The notes: generated from the letters alone by a model not told the origin. 64,000 bases of DNA from Sulfopaludibacter sp963815475 (GCA_963815475.1 CAWFHD010000003.1:2604001-2668000); one strand, 5' to 3'; shown: positions 1 through 9,000, numbered from the stretch's first letter. Numbers and translations are program-made.

Positions 1-276
1 TTGGACCCGTATCCATAGCTCAATTTCTTCCATGCTTGTTGGGATGTCGCTATCGTCGAATGCAACCATGGTCGGCCCTGATTGCTCAACGATCGGCTTA
101 GCGTTCAAATACTCAATCAATTTTATTTGCCGGCACTTCAGAGTTTCCGCCGCCTTCTTGGCATCGCCGTTGTGTCGGCCTAGCAGCGCAATTGTTACTG
201 TACGCATAATGTGGTCTTGAATCTCCTCCATTGTGCTCCATATAATCATGCCAGCGCTTAGACGCGCTAACTCCAT
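1..276 (-). CDS. Fis-type helix-turn-helix protein, partial
   Basis: The frame stays open to the left edge, so the C-terminus is missing and 92 codons are visible. The ATG lies inside the last codons of the preceding TPR-like gene (10-base overlap), and AAGGAC stands a few bases upstream, so the two genes are probably co-translated. Residues about 25-55 (ALLGRHNGDAKKAAETLKC...) follow the pattern of a Fis/NtrC-type C-terminal helix-turn-helix: a helix, a glycine-asparagine turn, an AA-xx-L helix and a second helix. No other domain is seen. A DNA-binding or regulatory role is inferred from this one motif. The product could also be part of a larger protein that continues outside the window. Confidence 0.55.
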   Translation of the reverse strand, partial: MELARLSAGMIIWSTMEEIQDHIMRTVTIALLGRHNGDAKKAAETLKCRQIKLIEYLNAKPIVEQSGPTMVAFDDSDIPTSMEEIELWIRVQ

Positions 277-1469
277 ATTGGACCGTCCTTTCTAATGAAT
301 GTTGCCGGACGAAGCCCGTGCCGTAACCTTGCGAGGTGGTGGGCCCCGGCGGCGCACTCCGGAAACGGCGTCAGGGCGACGATATTCCGAAAAAAGGTCG
401 ATGCGCGTTCGATGGCGGAGGCGTCGTTGCCCAACGCTACGCGGATCGTCGCGGTCTTCCCATGCGCGAGTGCATCGGCGAGATTGCCTCGGCCGGCCAG
501 TGCGCGTGCAAAGAGCGCCGTGACAAGCCCCTTGGTAGGGGCGAGGAACGCCTCGAAAGCCGGGTCTCGAAATCGCTCCAGTTGGCCCAGATCTCCATTG
601 AGCGCGTCTTGAGCGGCACAAAACTGATTCTCTGCCAGCAGAATATCTAGCAGGACTCCATCGAGGAGCGCTGCGACGTCCAAGCAATTGCGCGCCATGT
701 CCACGCTCGTTTGAGCGAGAGTCCGAGCGAATTCGCGGCGACCTGATAGATATTGAACGCACGCCCGATTGATCGCCAAGAATGCGTCACTGGAATCGGA
801 CGGTAACTGCTGATCCGCGTGGATCGCATCCACGGCTCTTTCTGTGGCGATGGCGGCAGCGCCGATGTCGCCAAGAGAGACATCTATCGCGCTGAACGCG
901 GTCTGATATTGCTTTTCAGCGTAGGAATCGGACAGATCTGACCAGTCCTCACCCTCTTCGAGTAAGCGCAGGGCTCGGTGGGGATTTCCCCTTTGCATCT
1001 CCAGATCCGAAGCGACCTGCACTAGGCGCAGCGGGTCAATCCGGCCCGACGCGAACGTGAGAGCCTCAGATGAATACTGCTCCGCGGCTACGAGTTGATT
1101 GCACTGTAAACAGATCTGAATCAATCTGTTGACGAACAAGCACTTCATCGTCTCGTCACCTCGCTCAAAGGCAACTTGGCTCAAGGAGAGGGCACTACCA
1201 AAACGGCGATTCACGTAAAAGGCATCAGCCGTGGCCGCTAACCCGGCAGCCGTGGACAATATTGGGTTTCTGAAATAATGGTCCAGCGAGCGCTGGACGA
1301 CCGGTACGGGTGCGTCCCCTGTGGCGCCTCTGATTACCAACAATACTTCAGGCGACAAGATTGCGGTATCGGCGACGGCACTCGTGAGGCGAGCTGCAAG
1401 CTCGCGCGCTGCGGTCCATTGACCTTCAAACAGGAGATTCGTGATTTGTCGGTCGATCGTCATAGCCAA
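267..1469 (-). CDS. hypothetical helical repeat (TPR-like) protein
   Basis: A 400-residue soluble protein that I cannot assign to a named family. Nearly the whole chain is amphipathic helix with regularly spaced Ala, Leu and Tyr, as in tetratricopeptide-type repeats; for example, residues 40-250 contain several A-x-x-L-x-x-x-G segments. There is no signal peptide or membrane segment. The gene is followed by an overlapping Fis-type HTH gene. The large helical region of LuxR/MalT-type regulators looks similar, so this may be a protein-interaction partner in a regulatory pair. Function is unknown; coding status is supported by length and by preserved amino-acid composition. Confidence 0.6.
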   Translation of the reverse strand: MAMTIDRQITNLLFEGQWTAARELAARLTSAVADTAILSPEVLLVIRGATGDAPVPVVQRSLDHYFRNPILSTAAGLAATADAFYVNRRFGSALSLSQVAFERGDETMKCLFVNRLIQICLQCNQLVAAEQYSSEALTFASGRIDPLRLVQVASDLEMQRGNPHRALRLLEEGEDWSDLSDSYAEKQYQTAFSAIDVSLGDIGAAAIATERAVDAIHADQQLPSDSSDAFLAINRACVQYLSGRREFARTLAQTSVDMARNCLDVAALLDGVLLDILLAENQFCAAQDALNGDLGQLERFRDPAFEAFLAPTKGLVTALFARALAGRGNLADALAHGKTATIRVALGNDASAIERASTFFRNIVALTPFPECAAGAHHLARLRHGLRPATFIRKDGPIWS

Positions 1470-1577
1470 CCTCGTGGCGCGACGACCGCAACGTTAAAGC
1501 AGTTCGCCGTGCCTCTGGTCCTACTATGAAGCGAACTTCCGGGGCCAGCTACTATTGAATGATAGGGTCGGTATAAG

Positions 1578-2723
1578 TTATTGATGCAACGAGGCGTTTG
1601 ATGGAGGACCGAACATCGCGACTGATGACGTGGTCCTCAAAACAAGCGCGACAAGCCCGCTCTGACCATCGGTTCCAGTTTTCTGATAGATGTGATGCAG
1701 GTAACTTGCTGCCGTATTGCGTTTGATTCCGAGCTTGGCCGCCGCCAGCGCTGGACACAATCCCTCCGCCAAAAGGCAGGCCAATTGTGCTTCGCGTGGC
1801 GAAAGGCCTAAGAACGTGGTCAAGTGATTGGGTTCGGGGCGGCGTTCTGAATATGTTTCTGCAACCATAACGCAGACCGCCGGTTGAAACGAGCCGAACA
1901 TCATCCGCGACTGAGGGGCTGGACGAACGCTGATCGCGTAAGGCGGCGCGCCATACCGACGTTGGCCCTTCAGGAGTCCTCCCAGGTAGAATTCTCCCAG
2001 ACCAATCACCCGCTTGATTTCGGTTTGGAGCTTTTGATCGTCCTGTAGATCACTCAACACAAGGCGACCCCCGAGCCGCCTCAGCCCGTCGCCTTCATCC
2101 AACAGGACTTTGGCCCGTGCGTTCACATTACAAATGCAACCGTGTCGATCTAATAGTATGATGCCGATCGATCCATGGTCGAGCGCATTCTCCGCGCAGT
2201 CTTTTCCCGCCTGCAGGATTTCAAGCTGATGCCTGCACATAAGAGCGTGTCGCAGGAAGGGATGGAGGTATTCGAATTCTGCTTCTTCGGCGGCGGTGAA
2301 CGGGCCATATTTGCGATCTCGGTGCACCGTAAAGCCACCCCGGCGGCCGAGATAGAGTACATCATGATCAGCAAGCCGGTAGGTCATCCTTGTGACCTCA
2401 GCATGTTCCCGGAGATAAGGGTTGCTGTCGCGCTCTGCATCTGTCACAAAGCCATCAGACACAACTCTCTTCTCGGGCTTCGCGAGCATATATTGAGGTG
2501 TGGGATCGATCAGCGACCACTCGACCTCATATTGCGATACATAGGCGGCAGGCAAGCCGAAACTGTAGGGTATGTTAATCTTCCGCATGCCTTTGCGGTC
2601 CCAAGAGAGGCCGCACTGACTATGGAACCGGCGAAGCAAGAGTAGGAAAGCTGATTCCCAATCAGCCGACTTCATACACGCACTGAGAAATGCTTTTACG
2701 ATTTCGTCATGCGGGGGTGCCAT
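1578..2723 (-). CDS. LuxR-type transcriptional regulator with PAS-like domain
   Basis: A 381-residue regulator. The start at 2723 is chosen because AGGAGGGA lies 3 bases upstream of that ATG; a longer frame without a ribosome site begins at 2762. The last 75 residues hold a LuxR/GerE helix-turn-helix (LGLSPREAQLACLLAEG, then KRNTAASYLHHIYQKTG). The central part (about 185-260), with a DHGSIGIILLDRHGCICNVN segment, resembles a PAS sensor domain. The N-terminal 150 residues are of a type often found before LuxR domains in Proteobacteria, but I recognise no ligand site. It sits alone, upstream of and in the same direction as the TPR-like/Fis pair, and may control them. Confidence 0.8.
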   Translation of the reverse strand: MAPPHDEIVKAFLSACMKSADWESAFLLLLRRFHSQCGLSWDRKGMRKINIPYSFGLPAAYVSQYEVEWSLIDPTPQYMLAKPEKRVVSDGFVTDAERDSNPYLREHAEVTRMTYRLADHDVLYLGRRGGFTVHRDRKYGPFTAAEEAEFEYLHPFLRHALMCRHQLEILQAGKDCAENALDHGSIGIILLDRHGCICNVNARAKVLLDEGDGLRRLGGRLVLSDLQDDQKLQTEIKRVIGLGEFYLGGLLKGQRRYGAPPYAISVRPAPQSRMMFGSFQPAVCVMVAETYSERRPEPNHLTTFLGLSPREAQLACLLAEGLCPALAAAKLGIKRNTAASYLHHIYQKTGTDGQSGLVALVLRTTSSVAMFGPPSNASLHQ

Positions 2724-3046
2724 CGGTCCCTCCTGGCGAAGAATCCCAGTACCAGCCAGCACGTTTGGGGCCAGGTGGCGGGGGCCTCCAGCACCTTCAC
2801 AGGCGCGAGTTGCCTAGCGCCCTAAGAGGTGAGGGCAATTGGGATGCGCAGATTTTGCCTCCACCAGATCACATCTTTCACACGAACGAAACGGCGGCAC
2901 CCGACGTCCCGGCGACGTTCGAGTCCATAGGCGCTCACCGGCGGCTTGCCGCGAGCTGGGTTTCAGCCGTCATCCACGGGGTGTCGGGCGAATCTCGCGC
3001 GATCAAAGGCGACACGCGTCCGGACAAAGCCCCTAAAACGAAGGGT
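2724..3046. other. spacer without a supported gene
   Basis: A stretch of 323 bases between the LuxR-type gene and the small hypothetical gene at 3047. A plus-strand frame crosses it but has arginine/proline-rich shadow composition and no ribosome site. It should carry the promoter for the LuxR-type gene on the minus strand; I see no convincing -35/-10 pair. Confidence 0.4.
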
Positions 3047-3361
3047 TCAGTCACGGATGAAGCGCCGGAGGCGCTCAATCCGGGTCTCAGTCAACGCGCG
3101 GAGGCGACTCGCTACAAAGCCAACCGTGTTTGGAAAGGTCCTGTCAAACGGACACCCCGTTTCATTAGCCCACAGTACGGCGACGCCAGCCAGTTCCGGC
3201 TCCGTGAAGAGCCCGTCATTAACAATCCGTTCGAAGGAATTCCACATCAGCCTGAAACCAGTAAACGGGCGGCGCGATCCGTCGGGCATGACGATCTCGC
3301 GGGTCTCTAATGCGAGTAGATCTTCGGTCTCTTTTTCGGTAATGAAAACGGGTTCTCTCAT
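3047..3361 (-). CDS. small hypothetical protein
   Basis: 104 residues, acidic N-terminus and basic C-terminus, no signal peptide or membrane segment. Amino-acid use is natural (for example EKETEDLLALETREIVMPDG), unlike the arginine-rich opposite frames. It follows the coiled-coil gene 3431-4357 on the same strand, 69 bases away, and may be the last gene of the transfer operon. I do not recognise the family. The sequence MPDGSRRPFTGFRLMWNSF could form a beta-hairpin and helix, but nothing allows a function to be named. Confidence 0.6.
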   Translation of the reverse strand: MREPVFITEKETEDLLALETREIVMPDGSRRPFTGFRLMWNSFERIVNDGLFTEPELAGVAVLWANETGCPFDRTFPNTVGFVASRLRALTETRIERLRRFIRD

Positions 3362-3430
3362 CCGTTCAGCCTACGGATGTTTCCGGAATCCCGCAAGAAA
3401 ATTCGGCTTATTGCCACGAAACGTGCGCCG

Positions 3431-4357
3431 CTATAGTTCTTCTTCGAGTTCCGCTTCGCTTTCCTCCACGTCCGCAGATCGCAGCCACATTTTCAGTTTC
3501 GAAATCTCAATAGCCAGCTTTTCTTCCGTTCGCCGGTTCACGGCATGCGCCACACTTTCCGGCGCCGGCATTTCGTGCTCGAGATCCAACTGCGCCCGCT
3601 GGCTCTCCAGCGATTCGAGTTTCGCCCGAGCCTGTTCGATTGCGGTGGGCGTCTTAGCTTTCGGATCTTGGCCGCCTGAGATCTTTTCTCCGGGGCTGGC
3701 TTGTTGCGCCGCTGCGACTTCGTGCGCCGCACTAAGTCCGGCCTTCGGGCTTGACGTCGGCGCATGGCGTTCCGCGTGGTGGCGCGCCCGGATCGCCTCC
3801 AACTGCATGTCGCGCTCGGCGTCGAAGGTTCGGCGGGCCCCTTCACGCTGCCAACGGATGCCGCTGACCTCGCGCCTTTTCTCGTCGAGATCGGCCGCGG
3901 CGTTCTTCGGAATCTGCTTAGTTAGTCGGAGCCAGAAGAGCCGCGCCCGGCTTGAGTTTTCCAGTATGCCTTCCCGTTCACTGATTTCCCGGTCAAGCTG
4001 GCGTTCGCGCGCGCCATAGCGCTCCGCAAAATCCGAGAGCATGCGGTCGCGCGCATGATAGCGCTCGGTGTGGAAGGACCCTATCTCGTCGAAATGCCGA
4101 TCCTGCATCGCGTTGATTGCGGCGGGGTCGGGCGTTTCCTCGAAATCTTTGGCCGCAGGCCTCGCCTCGGCCACGCCTGTTTGAGTCGCTGGCGCATCTG
4201 CCGGGGCCGCGTTGTGCGCCGCGCGCGCGAATTCAGCGGACAGCGACGGAGACCCGGCCGCCCCGCCTTGAGTTGGGGCCGGACCGCCTTCTCCTTGCGG
4301 TGCTGCGGGCGGCGGGTCATTGCCCGCCGCCGCGTTGAATGCGCCTGTCACTTCCAT
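3431..4357 (-). CDS. coiled-coil protein sharing a domain with the relaxase
   Basis: 308 residues. The first 85 are low-complexity Pro/Ala/Gly. Residues about 88-210 are a long charged coiled coil beginning AINAMQDRHFDEIG and containing ARLFWLRLTKQIPKNAAADLD. The same domain is the C-terminus of the relaxase at 13161-14672, where it begins MLNALQDRHLAELG and contains VRTWWLKLTGQLAKSAEQDL, so the two are paralogous over about 120 residues. The C-terminal 90 residues form another acidic coiled coil. The gene directly follows the coupling-protein gene (75-base gap), which suggests a link between coupling protein and relaxosome. That role is inference. Confidence 0.75.
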   Translation of the reverse strand: MEVTGAFNAAAGNDPPPAAPQGEGGPAPTQGGAAGSPSLSAEFARAAHNAAPADAPATQTGVAEARPAAKDFEETPDPAAINAMQDRHFDEIGSFHTERYHARDRMLSDFAERYGARERQLDREISEREGILENSSRARLFWLRLTKQIPKNAAADLDEKRREVSGIRWQREGARRTFDAERDMQLEAIRARHHAERHAPTSSPKAGLSAAHEVAAAQQASPGEKISGGQDPKAKTPTAIEQARAKLESLESQRAQLDLEHEMPAPESVAHAVNRRTEEKLAIEISKLKMWLRSADVEESEAELEEEL

Positions 4358-4432
4358 AGGTATTCTTCCTGGCTTGGTCTCAGCCTCGTTGGGGTCCGCT
4401 TGGGTCTCGTTTGGGGCACCGTCATTCCCATT

Positions 4433-6397
4433 CTAGGAACCGGCGCCCTGACTCTTGCGTGGCTGTTGCGGCATTTTCGGCCAGAGCCATGTGATGAGGC
4501 TGCGCGTACTCGCGCGCAGGAATGGCTCGCGGTAGCTCTTGTCGGGCGTGTAATCCCATACCGGCAGCGCGGTATCGTAACCGTCATAGCCGATCCGCAG
4601 CGGCGGTTTACCGGCGCGGGTGACGATGCACCGGCCGCGGGCGGGATCGAGGAACTCGTGAAGCTGGTGCGGGTACATCAGCGGGCGCTCAACCCGCTGA
4701 TAGCGCGCCGGAGTCTTTGAAAGCCCCAACATGCGCCAGAACCAGTGGCTCCCCTCGATCCTCTCCGTGATCGTCCTTGTGCCAAGTTCCTTGCAAAGGT
4801 ATTCAAGCGTGTCCTGTTCGTCATTGCCCATCCAGATCACGCATTGCGAATTGCCGATAAAGCCCCTCCAGCTATCGGGATAGGCCTGGCGAAGTTTTTC
4901 AAGATCCTGCGTGATGGCTACCAGACGCACCCCGAACCTTCTGAACACCGGCGCAGCCGTATCTAGCATCTCAATGCGAAGCGAGGGCATTTCGTCGAGG
5001 AGAAAGGCACAAGGAATGGCCATTTTGCCCGGCATGTTCTGGAAGGCGTACATCGTCATCATCGTAAGAGCCCTGGTCCAGCCGGAGAGCTTTTCCTGGA
5101 TGTCGGTAACGGGCGCGCAGATGAACACGATAGTATTGCCGGTTTTGAGATCCTCTCCAGCGAAGTCCGAGCGTTGCGAGATCGCCGCGATCTCCGGCAG
5201 GGCCAGCCAGGCCGTCTGCGACATCGCCGTGGCGCGGAACGGGTTCGAGCCTTCCCGGTTCTTGCCGCTCTTCATGAGCGAGGCCGCGCGCGCGATCACG
5301 GCCGTGATCTGGCCATCGCATTCGTTGTCCATAAGCGCGGGAGCCTGCATCATGCGCTTGAGGAGCATGTCGAAGCCGTCTTGTTTGGCGGGGTCGGTAA
5401 TGAGTTCAGGCATGCCGCGCGCCAGCAGCTCGCGTACGCGAATCAGATTGCGCCGCTCCGGCGGCTCGAAGAGCCAAACGTAGAGGCACAGGCCATGCAT
5501 AAAGCCGCGCGCCGAAATCGCAAACACCGGCTGGCACTTGTTGTCCTCCCTGATCAGAGCTTCGGCCAGAGTCTGGGCAAAGCGCACTACAGACGCGCGC
5601 CCATGACGTTTGGCTGCCCGCGTGATTTCTTCGAGCGCGTTCCAGCATGCGCCTGGAAAGTCTCCAAGGCGATAAGGATCAAGCAGGTAAACACGGTGTC
5701 CTTTTCGCTCCAGCACAGCCGCCAGCGCATTGCTGATTTCCGCGTCCGAGTCGATCACCAGGGCGGCGCCATTCTTGTGAATCATGCCGAGCAGCGCCTT
5801 TAGCCAGCGCGTCTTGCCGCTTCCCGAAGAGGCCACCACAGTCACATGCCGCGAACCGCTGATCCCAAGCGTCTGAAAGAGCTTGAAACCTCGCCCCCAT
5901 AACCGGCCGAGATACACATTGTCGCCCCGCTCGAAGATGAGCGTCGCCATGGCGGCGAGCGCCGGCGTGAAACAGGCCGTCGCCTGCGTGCCAAACCTGT
6001 ATTGCAGCCACCACGTCTTTGCTTTTAGGTAAGGCCTGTAGATAGGCCGCCAGGGCACGACAACCCTGATCCACCAATGGAAGTCGGCCATGTTCACGAT
6101 GCCGAGCGGACGCCCCACGATGTGCCAGAGGAGGCGAACAGCCGTGAGCCACGCCCACCAGCTCATCAACATGGCGGCGATCAGCTCATAACCGGTTTCG
6201 GGGTCAATGCCGAAATAGTAGAGGACGTACGTGCCGGGTTTGAGGAACCCGGCGAGCGCGGCGGCAATCGCTTCGTGCTCGCTGAAAAATGGGCTGACCT
6301 TTTCGAGGTTGAAAACCGGATTTCCCGGCCTTGAGTGAATATTGACGGCGACGATGATCGTAAGGATAATCGCCGCAAAGATGAAGACTCTTCGCAT
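4433..6397 (-). CDS. VirD4/TraG-family type IV coupling protein
   Basis: 654 residues. This family is the inner-membrane ATPase that recruits the relaxase-DNA complex to a type IV secretion channel. An N-terminal membrane helix (IFAAIILTIIVAV) and two further hydrophobic stretches near residues 40-110 precede the nucleotide-binding domain. Walker A is ASSGSGKTR near residue 190; Walker B is AFLLDEMPS near 470. The start at 6397 is preferred because GGAGGAG lies 8 bases upstream; a frame from 6406 lacks this spacing. The gene belongs to a leftward operon with the VWA-like protein, a small membrane protein and the coiled-coil protein. No VirB genes accompany it in the window. Confidence 0.92.
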   Translation of the reverse strand: MRRVFIFAAIILTIIVAVNIHSRPGNPVFNLEKVSPFFSEHEAIAAALAGFLKPGTYVLYYFGIDPETGYELIAAMLMSWWAWLTAVRLLWHIVGRPLGIVNMADFHWWIRVVVPWRPIYRPYLKAKTWWLQYRFGTQATACFTPALAAMATLIFERGDNVYLGRLWGRGFKLFQTLGISGSRHVTVVASSGSGKTRWLKALLGMIHKNGAALVIDSDAEISNALAAVLERKGHRVYLLDPYRLGDFPGACWNALEEITRAAKRHGRASVVRFAQTLAEALIREDNKCQPVFAISARGFMHGLCLYVWLFEPPERRNLIRVRELLARGMPELITDPAKQDGFDMLLKRMMQAPALMDNECDGQITAVIARAASLMKSGKNREGSNPFRATAMSQTAWLALPEIAAISQRSDFAGEDLKTGNTIVFICAPVTDIQEKLSGWTRALTMMTMYAFQNMPGKMAIPCAFLLDEMPSLRIEMLDTAAPVFRRFGVRLVAITQDLEKLRQAYPDSWRGFIGNSQCVIWMGNDEQDTLEYLCKELGTRTITERIEGSHWFWRMLGLSKTPARYQRVERPLMYPHQLHEFLDPARGRCIVTRAGKPPLRIGYDGYDTALPVWDYTPDKSYREPFLRASTRSLITWLWPKMPQQPRKSQGAGS

Positions 6398-6472
6398 TGG
6401 ACACACTCCTCCCCGCAGGGATTTCTGGGTATTGTTCTTGCCGCCGGCTTACCGGCGGCCCGGGTTTTGAAA

Positions 6473-6634
6473 TTACTTCCAGAGGCGCAGGTCGACGCCC
6501 ATGACCTGCGCCGCGGAAATCACGACGACCAGGAAAACGATGAGCGCGGCCGCGAAACGGGCGCGCTCATTGAGCAGCATCACCAACATCGCGATGCCGC
6601 CGAGCAGCACATAGGTTGGGCTGATGCTCCACAT
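6473..6634 (-). CDS. small membrane protein (53 aa)
   Basis: A 53-codon frame between the VWA-like gene and the coupling-protein gene, starting MWSISPTYVLLGG and ending VDLRLWK. It is almost entirely two hydrophobic helices (residues 7-21 and 28-45) joined by a short NERAR loop, a layout also seen in small conjugation proteins of the VirB2/TrbC and VirB3 type. The resemblance is only topological. The gene begins 10 bases after the end of the preceding frame and fits the operon spacing. The composition would be hard to explain as chance. Confidence 0.6.
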   Translation of the reverse strand: MWSISPTYVLLGGIAMLVMLLNERARFAAALIVFLVVVISAAQVMGVDLRLWK

Positions 6635-6644
6635 GGCGACGTCC

Positions 6645-7391
6645 TTACCTACCGCAGTAGGGTTGGAATGAGACGAGTTCCGGATGGGCGAACAAGCCCA
6701 TCCACAAGTTGGTTAGGGTATCCGGCGCCGCGTGAACGTGGCTGCGCACCGCCCTCACTTCCGCCGTTCCGCAGAACTCGAGCCTGATGCCCGCATTATC
6801 GATCGAGCCTGCCAGTTTGGCGGGCAATTTCGCGCCTGGGTCCTTCGCCGCCTTCGCAATTGCCGCGCGCAGCTTGGGGTCGGCGTCGTCTTCAAGGTCC
6901 GTCTGAATGATATAGAAGCAGGATGCCTTCCCCGCACAGCCGCGGCTGCGCAAATCCGCGATGCCCCGCTCAACCATGCGCAGCAGCGGCGAGCCCTTGC
7001 TAGCCGGCGCGCTCTCGCAAGCTTTTCGGATATTCTCCAGGGATTTCTGGCGCGAAGCCTTGAACGCGGCTTCGTCCCGGCCAAACACGCCATCCGCGTC
7101 GAGAGGTACGGGCGCCTTGAAGAGTCGCGCAGGCTCCGGATTGGCCGCGTTGCGTCCCATCGCCAGCAGCGACACGATTGAGCCGTCCCGGATTCCGCTT
7201 TCAGAAATCGCGCGGGCCGCCTCGGCCGCAAGCCCGGCGCAATCACGCTCCACCGAAGGCGAGACATCGATGCCCAGACCCACTTGCGTCGGAGGCGCTG
7301 CCAGGACGTATTCGCCCACTATCGCCCCGGCCACGCAAAGGAGGAACAGGAAGAGCGCCGCTCCGACTTTCATTCCGCCAGTTTTTCTCAT
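6645..7391 (-). CDS. exported VWA-like protein of the transfer region
   Basis: 248 residues with an N-terminal membrane or signal helix (VGAALFLFLLCVAGAIVG) at about 8-27. The next segment, GLGIDVSPSVERDC, resembles the first strand and D-x-S-x-S metal site of a von Willebrand A domain, and FYIIQTDLEDD about 130 residues later resembles a later VWA strand. The product is probably exported or anchored outside the membrane. AGGAG stands 7 bases before the ATG. Two small membrane-protein genes upstream (9001-10063) are separated from it by the IS110 insertion and the hairpin element, so the operon is probably interrupted. Function is inferred only from fold. Confidence 0.65.
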   Translation of the reverse strand: MRKTGGMKVGAALFLFLLCVAGAIVGEYVLAAPPTQVGLGIDVSPSVERDCAGLAAEAARAISESGIRDGSIVSLLAMGRNAANPEPARLFKAPVPLDADGVFGRDEAAFKASRQKSLENIRKACESAPASKGSPLLRMVERGIADLRSRGCAGKASCFYIIQTDLEDDADPKLRAAIAKAAKDPGAKLPAKLAGSIDNAGIRLEFCGTAEVRAVRSHVHAAPDTLTNLWMGLFAHPELVSFQPYCGR

Positions 7392-7484
7392 TGGATCTCC
7401 TATGATGGTTTGTCTACTCCAAAGTTGGGATGCAGCCCGGGGCCGACCATCGGGAGGCAGGCCCCGGCCGCGAGCTTTGCATTT

Positions 7485-7652
7485 GCCCGCTTTCCCTTAT
7501 CTCAGTGAATCTTCGGAACGGCCCGGAGCCGTCCAGGGCGCGCGATTTGTGCGCGGCGGAGGAAAATCTGTTCCGGTTTTGAAAAGATTTTCCGGAGCGA
7601 ACCCTGGACGGCGAGGACCGTTCTGGAACATAAGGCAGAAGGGAAAGCGGGC
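7485..7652 (+). repeat. nested-hairpin structured element, copy A
   Basis: Four complementary arm pairs are nested around one centre: 7485-7499 with 7639-7652, 7516-7521 with 7619-7624, 7528-7538 with 7602-7612, and 7561-7569 with 7585-7593. Together they can fold into one rod about 168 bases long. Sequence between the arms is conserved with copy B at 14711-14844, notably CTTCGGAACGGCCCGGAGC and GACGGCGAGGACCG. No reading frame explains the conservation. The element is antisense to the flanking leftward transfer genes. A regulatory or small RNA, a transfer-related DNA structure or a mobile palindromic repeat are all possible. Confidence 0.7.
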
Positions 7653-7659
7653 CGGGGGT

Positions 7660-7728
7660 CCAGGGGGTGCCCCCCTGGCAGGGTGCGGGGCAGCGCCCCG
7701 CCTTCCTTACCGCGCGCTTTTGGCGCGG
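7660..7728. other. three tandem GC-rich hairpins
   Basis: Directly after structured element A there are three perfect short stems: 7660-7678 (CCAGGGGG/CCCCCTGG), 7685-7701 (GCGGGGC/GCCCCGC with an AGC loop) and 7710-7728 (CCGCGC/GCGCGG). There is no T tract on either strand that would make them classical terminators. They may belong to the structured element, to the right end of the IS110 insertion, or act as a transcription barrier between the insertion sequence and the transfer operon. Confidence 0.5.
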
Positions 7729-7751
7729 CATAAAGATTACCGTGCTCCGCA

Positions 7752-8777
7752 TCAGGCCGCCTCCGCCAGCACGAAGTTGGGAAAATCCTCAAATACCCAC
7801 TTGTTCTTCAGCGTTCGATAGATGATTCCGAGTAGTTTCCGTGCCAAGGCGATGATCGCTTTCCCCGTCCCACGCCGCGTCTTGATCTTTTCGTAGTACC
7901 GCTTCAGGTACGGGCTGTACCGCTGCGCGATCAGCGCGCACTGGACCAAAGTGGTACGCCCCAGCTTGCTGCCCCGTTTGGTGATTCGTCCCGTCCGCTC
8001 CGTTTCGTTGGAGTTGGAAATCCGCGGCACGATCCCAAAGTATGCCGCCAGCTTGCCTTCATCGTCGAAGTCGTCGATGTCGCCGATCACACTCAGCAGA
8101 ATGCTCCCACTCAGCGGCCCGATCCCCTTGATGCTGGTCACATTCCTGTACCCTTTCAATTTGCTGCCCTCGCCGGCGATTGTCTTCTCCAGCCTGGCGA
8201 CCTTCTGGTTCAGGCTGCGGATCTCCTCGACGATGACCTCCAGTTCAATCCCCACCATCGGGTCGAATTTCATCGCCAGGATTTCGCGCAGCTTCTTCTC
8301 GCTGGATAACGCTTCCTTCTCCAGGTTGATGCCGTGCGCCGAAAGGATGTTGTTGACCTTGCACTTCAGCGATGTCCGCAGCTTCACCAGCGTGTCCCGC
8401 GTCTGCGTCAAACTCGCCAATTGCGCTTGGGTCTTCTCCTTCATCCTCACCTCCGGCAGCAGATCCTTCTCCAGGTACAGCGCCAGGTTCCGTGCGTCGT
8501 TGGCGTCCGTCTTCTTCACCGAGTGGCTGATTACTTTAAACTGGTTTGGATCCACAGCCACTACCCGCGCCACGTGTGGCGCCACCGCATCACGGAATAA
8601 CCGCGTGTTCCCGGTTACCTCCACAGCGATCTCATCGTCTGGCCGTAACTTCTTCACGAACCGCGGCAGATCCTCCAGTTTCCATTCCGTCAAATAATTC
8701 CGTCCATTGTCTAATCGCACGCAACACGTGAACTGGTTGCGGTGCAGGTCGATTCCGATGTGTCGTTGCGTTTCCAT
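7752..8777 (-). CDS. IS110-family transposase
   Basis: 341 residues. The N-terminal RuvC-like DEDD domain starts IGIDLHRNQFTCCV and includes VEVTGNTRLFRDAV and KKTDANDARNLALYL, the conserved acidic positions of the IS110 family. The C-terminal IS116/IS110/IS902 domain contains SIKGIGPLSGSILLSVIG, DEGKLAAYFGIVPR and GRITKRGSKLGRTTLVQCA with the catalytic-serine region. Length and domain order are complete, so the enzyme is probably active. ATG 8777 is chosen because AGGAGG lies close upstream; a longer frame begins at 8795. The element separates the 9001-10063 gene pair from the VWA-like gene. Confidence 0.95.
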   Translation of the reverse strand: METQRHIGIDLHRNQFTCCVRLDNGRNYLTEWKLEDLPRFVKKLRPDDEIAVEVTGNTRLFRDAVAPHVARVVAVDPNQFKVISHSVKKTDANDARNLALYLEKDLLPEVRMKEKTQAQLASLTQTRDTLVKLRTSLKCKVNNILSAHGINLEKEALSSEKKLREILAMKFDPMVGIELEVIVEEIRSLNQKVARLEKTIAGEGSKLKGYRNVTSIKGIGPLSGSILLSVIGDIDDFDDEGKLAAYFGIVPRISNSNETERTGRITKRGSKLGRTTLVQCALIAQRYSPYLKRYYEKIKTRRGTGKAIIALARKLLGIIYRTLKNKWVFEDFPNFVLAEAA

Positions 8778-8952
8778 ACTCCTCCTGTCGTGCACTGCAG
8801 GTGGAGTAGACGGGCTCTGCGGCGGTCACCATTCTCCTATTCAAGGTCCGGTATCCCGGCCTTACGGTGGCGCTCCGGTCACAGGTCTGACCAATCTCCT
8901 TTACGAGGTCAAACGCCTCAAAAAACAATCCAGCCTGTGACCTGTCTACTCC
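8778..8952 (-). ncRNA. candidate IS110 guide (bridge) RNA region
   Basis: The 175 bases upstream of the IS110 transposase carry no gene. In members of the IS110 group this segment encodes a structured RNA that pairs with donor and target DNA (published for IS621). On the minus strand it contains GTCTACTCC at 8803-8811, the complement of GGAGTAGAC, which stands at the outer boundary (8943-8952) and again beyond the other side of the element (7411-7420). Several short stems are possible, such as the paired CGGTCACAGG and CCTGTGACC segments. Exact ends and folding are not established. Confidence 0.4.
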
Positions 8953-9000
8953 GAAAGAGGTTGCCCTCTTCCGAAGCTTATCCCGCCCGAGCTCACTCAT

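Noticed and set aside
2946..4019. Long plus-strand frame of 357 codons
   Set aside because: Antisense to two supported minus-strand genes; serine/arginine-rich shadow composition and no ribosome site.
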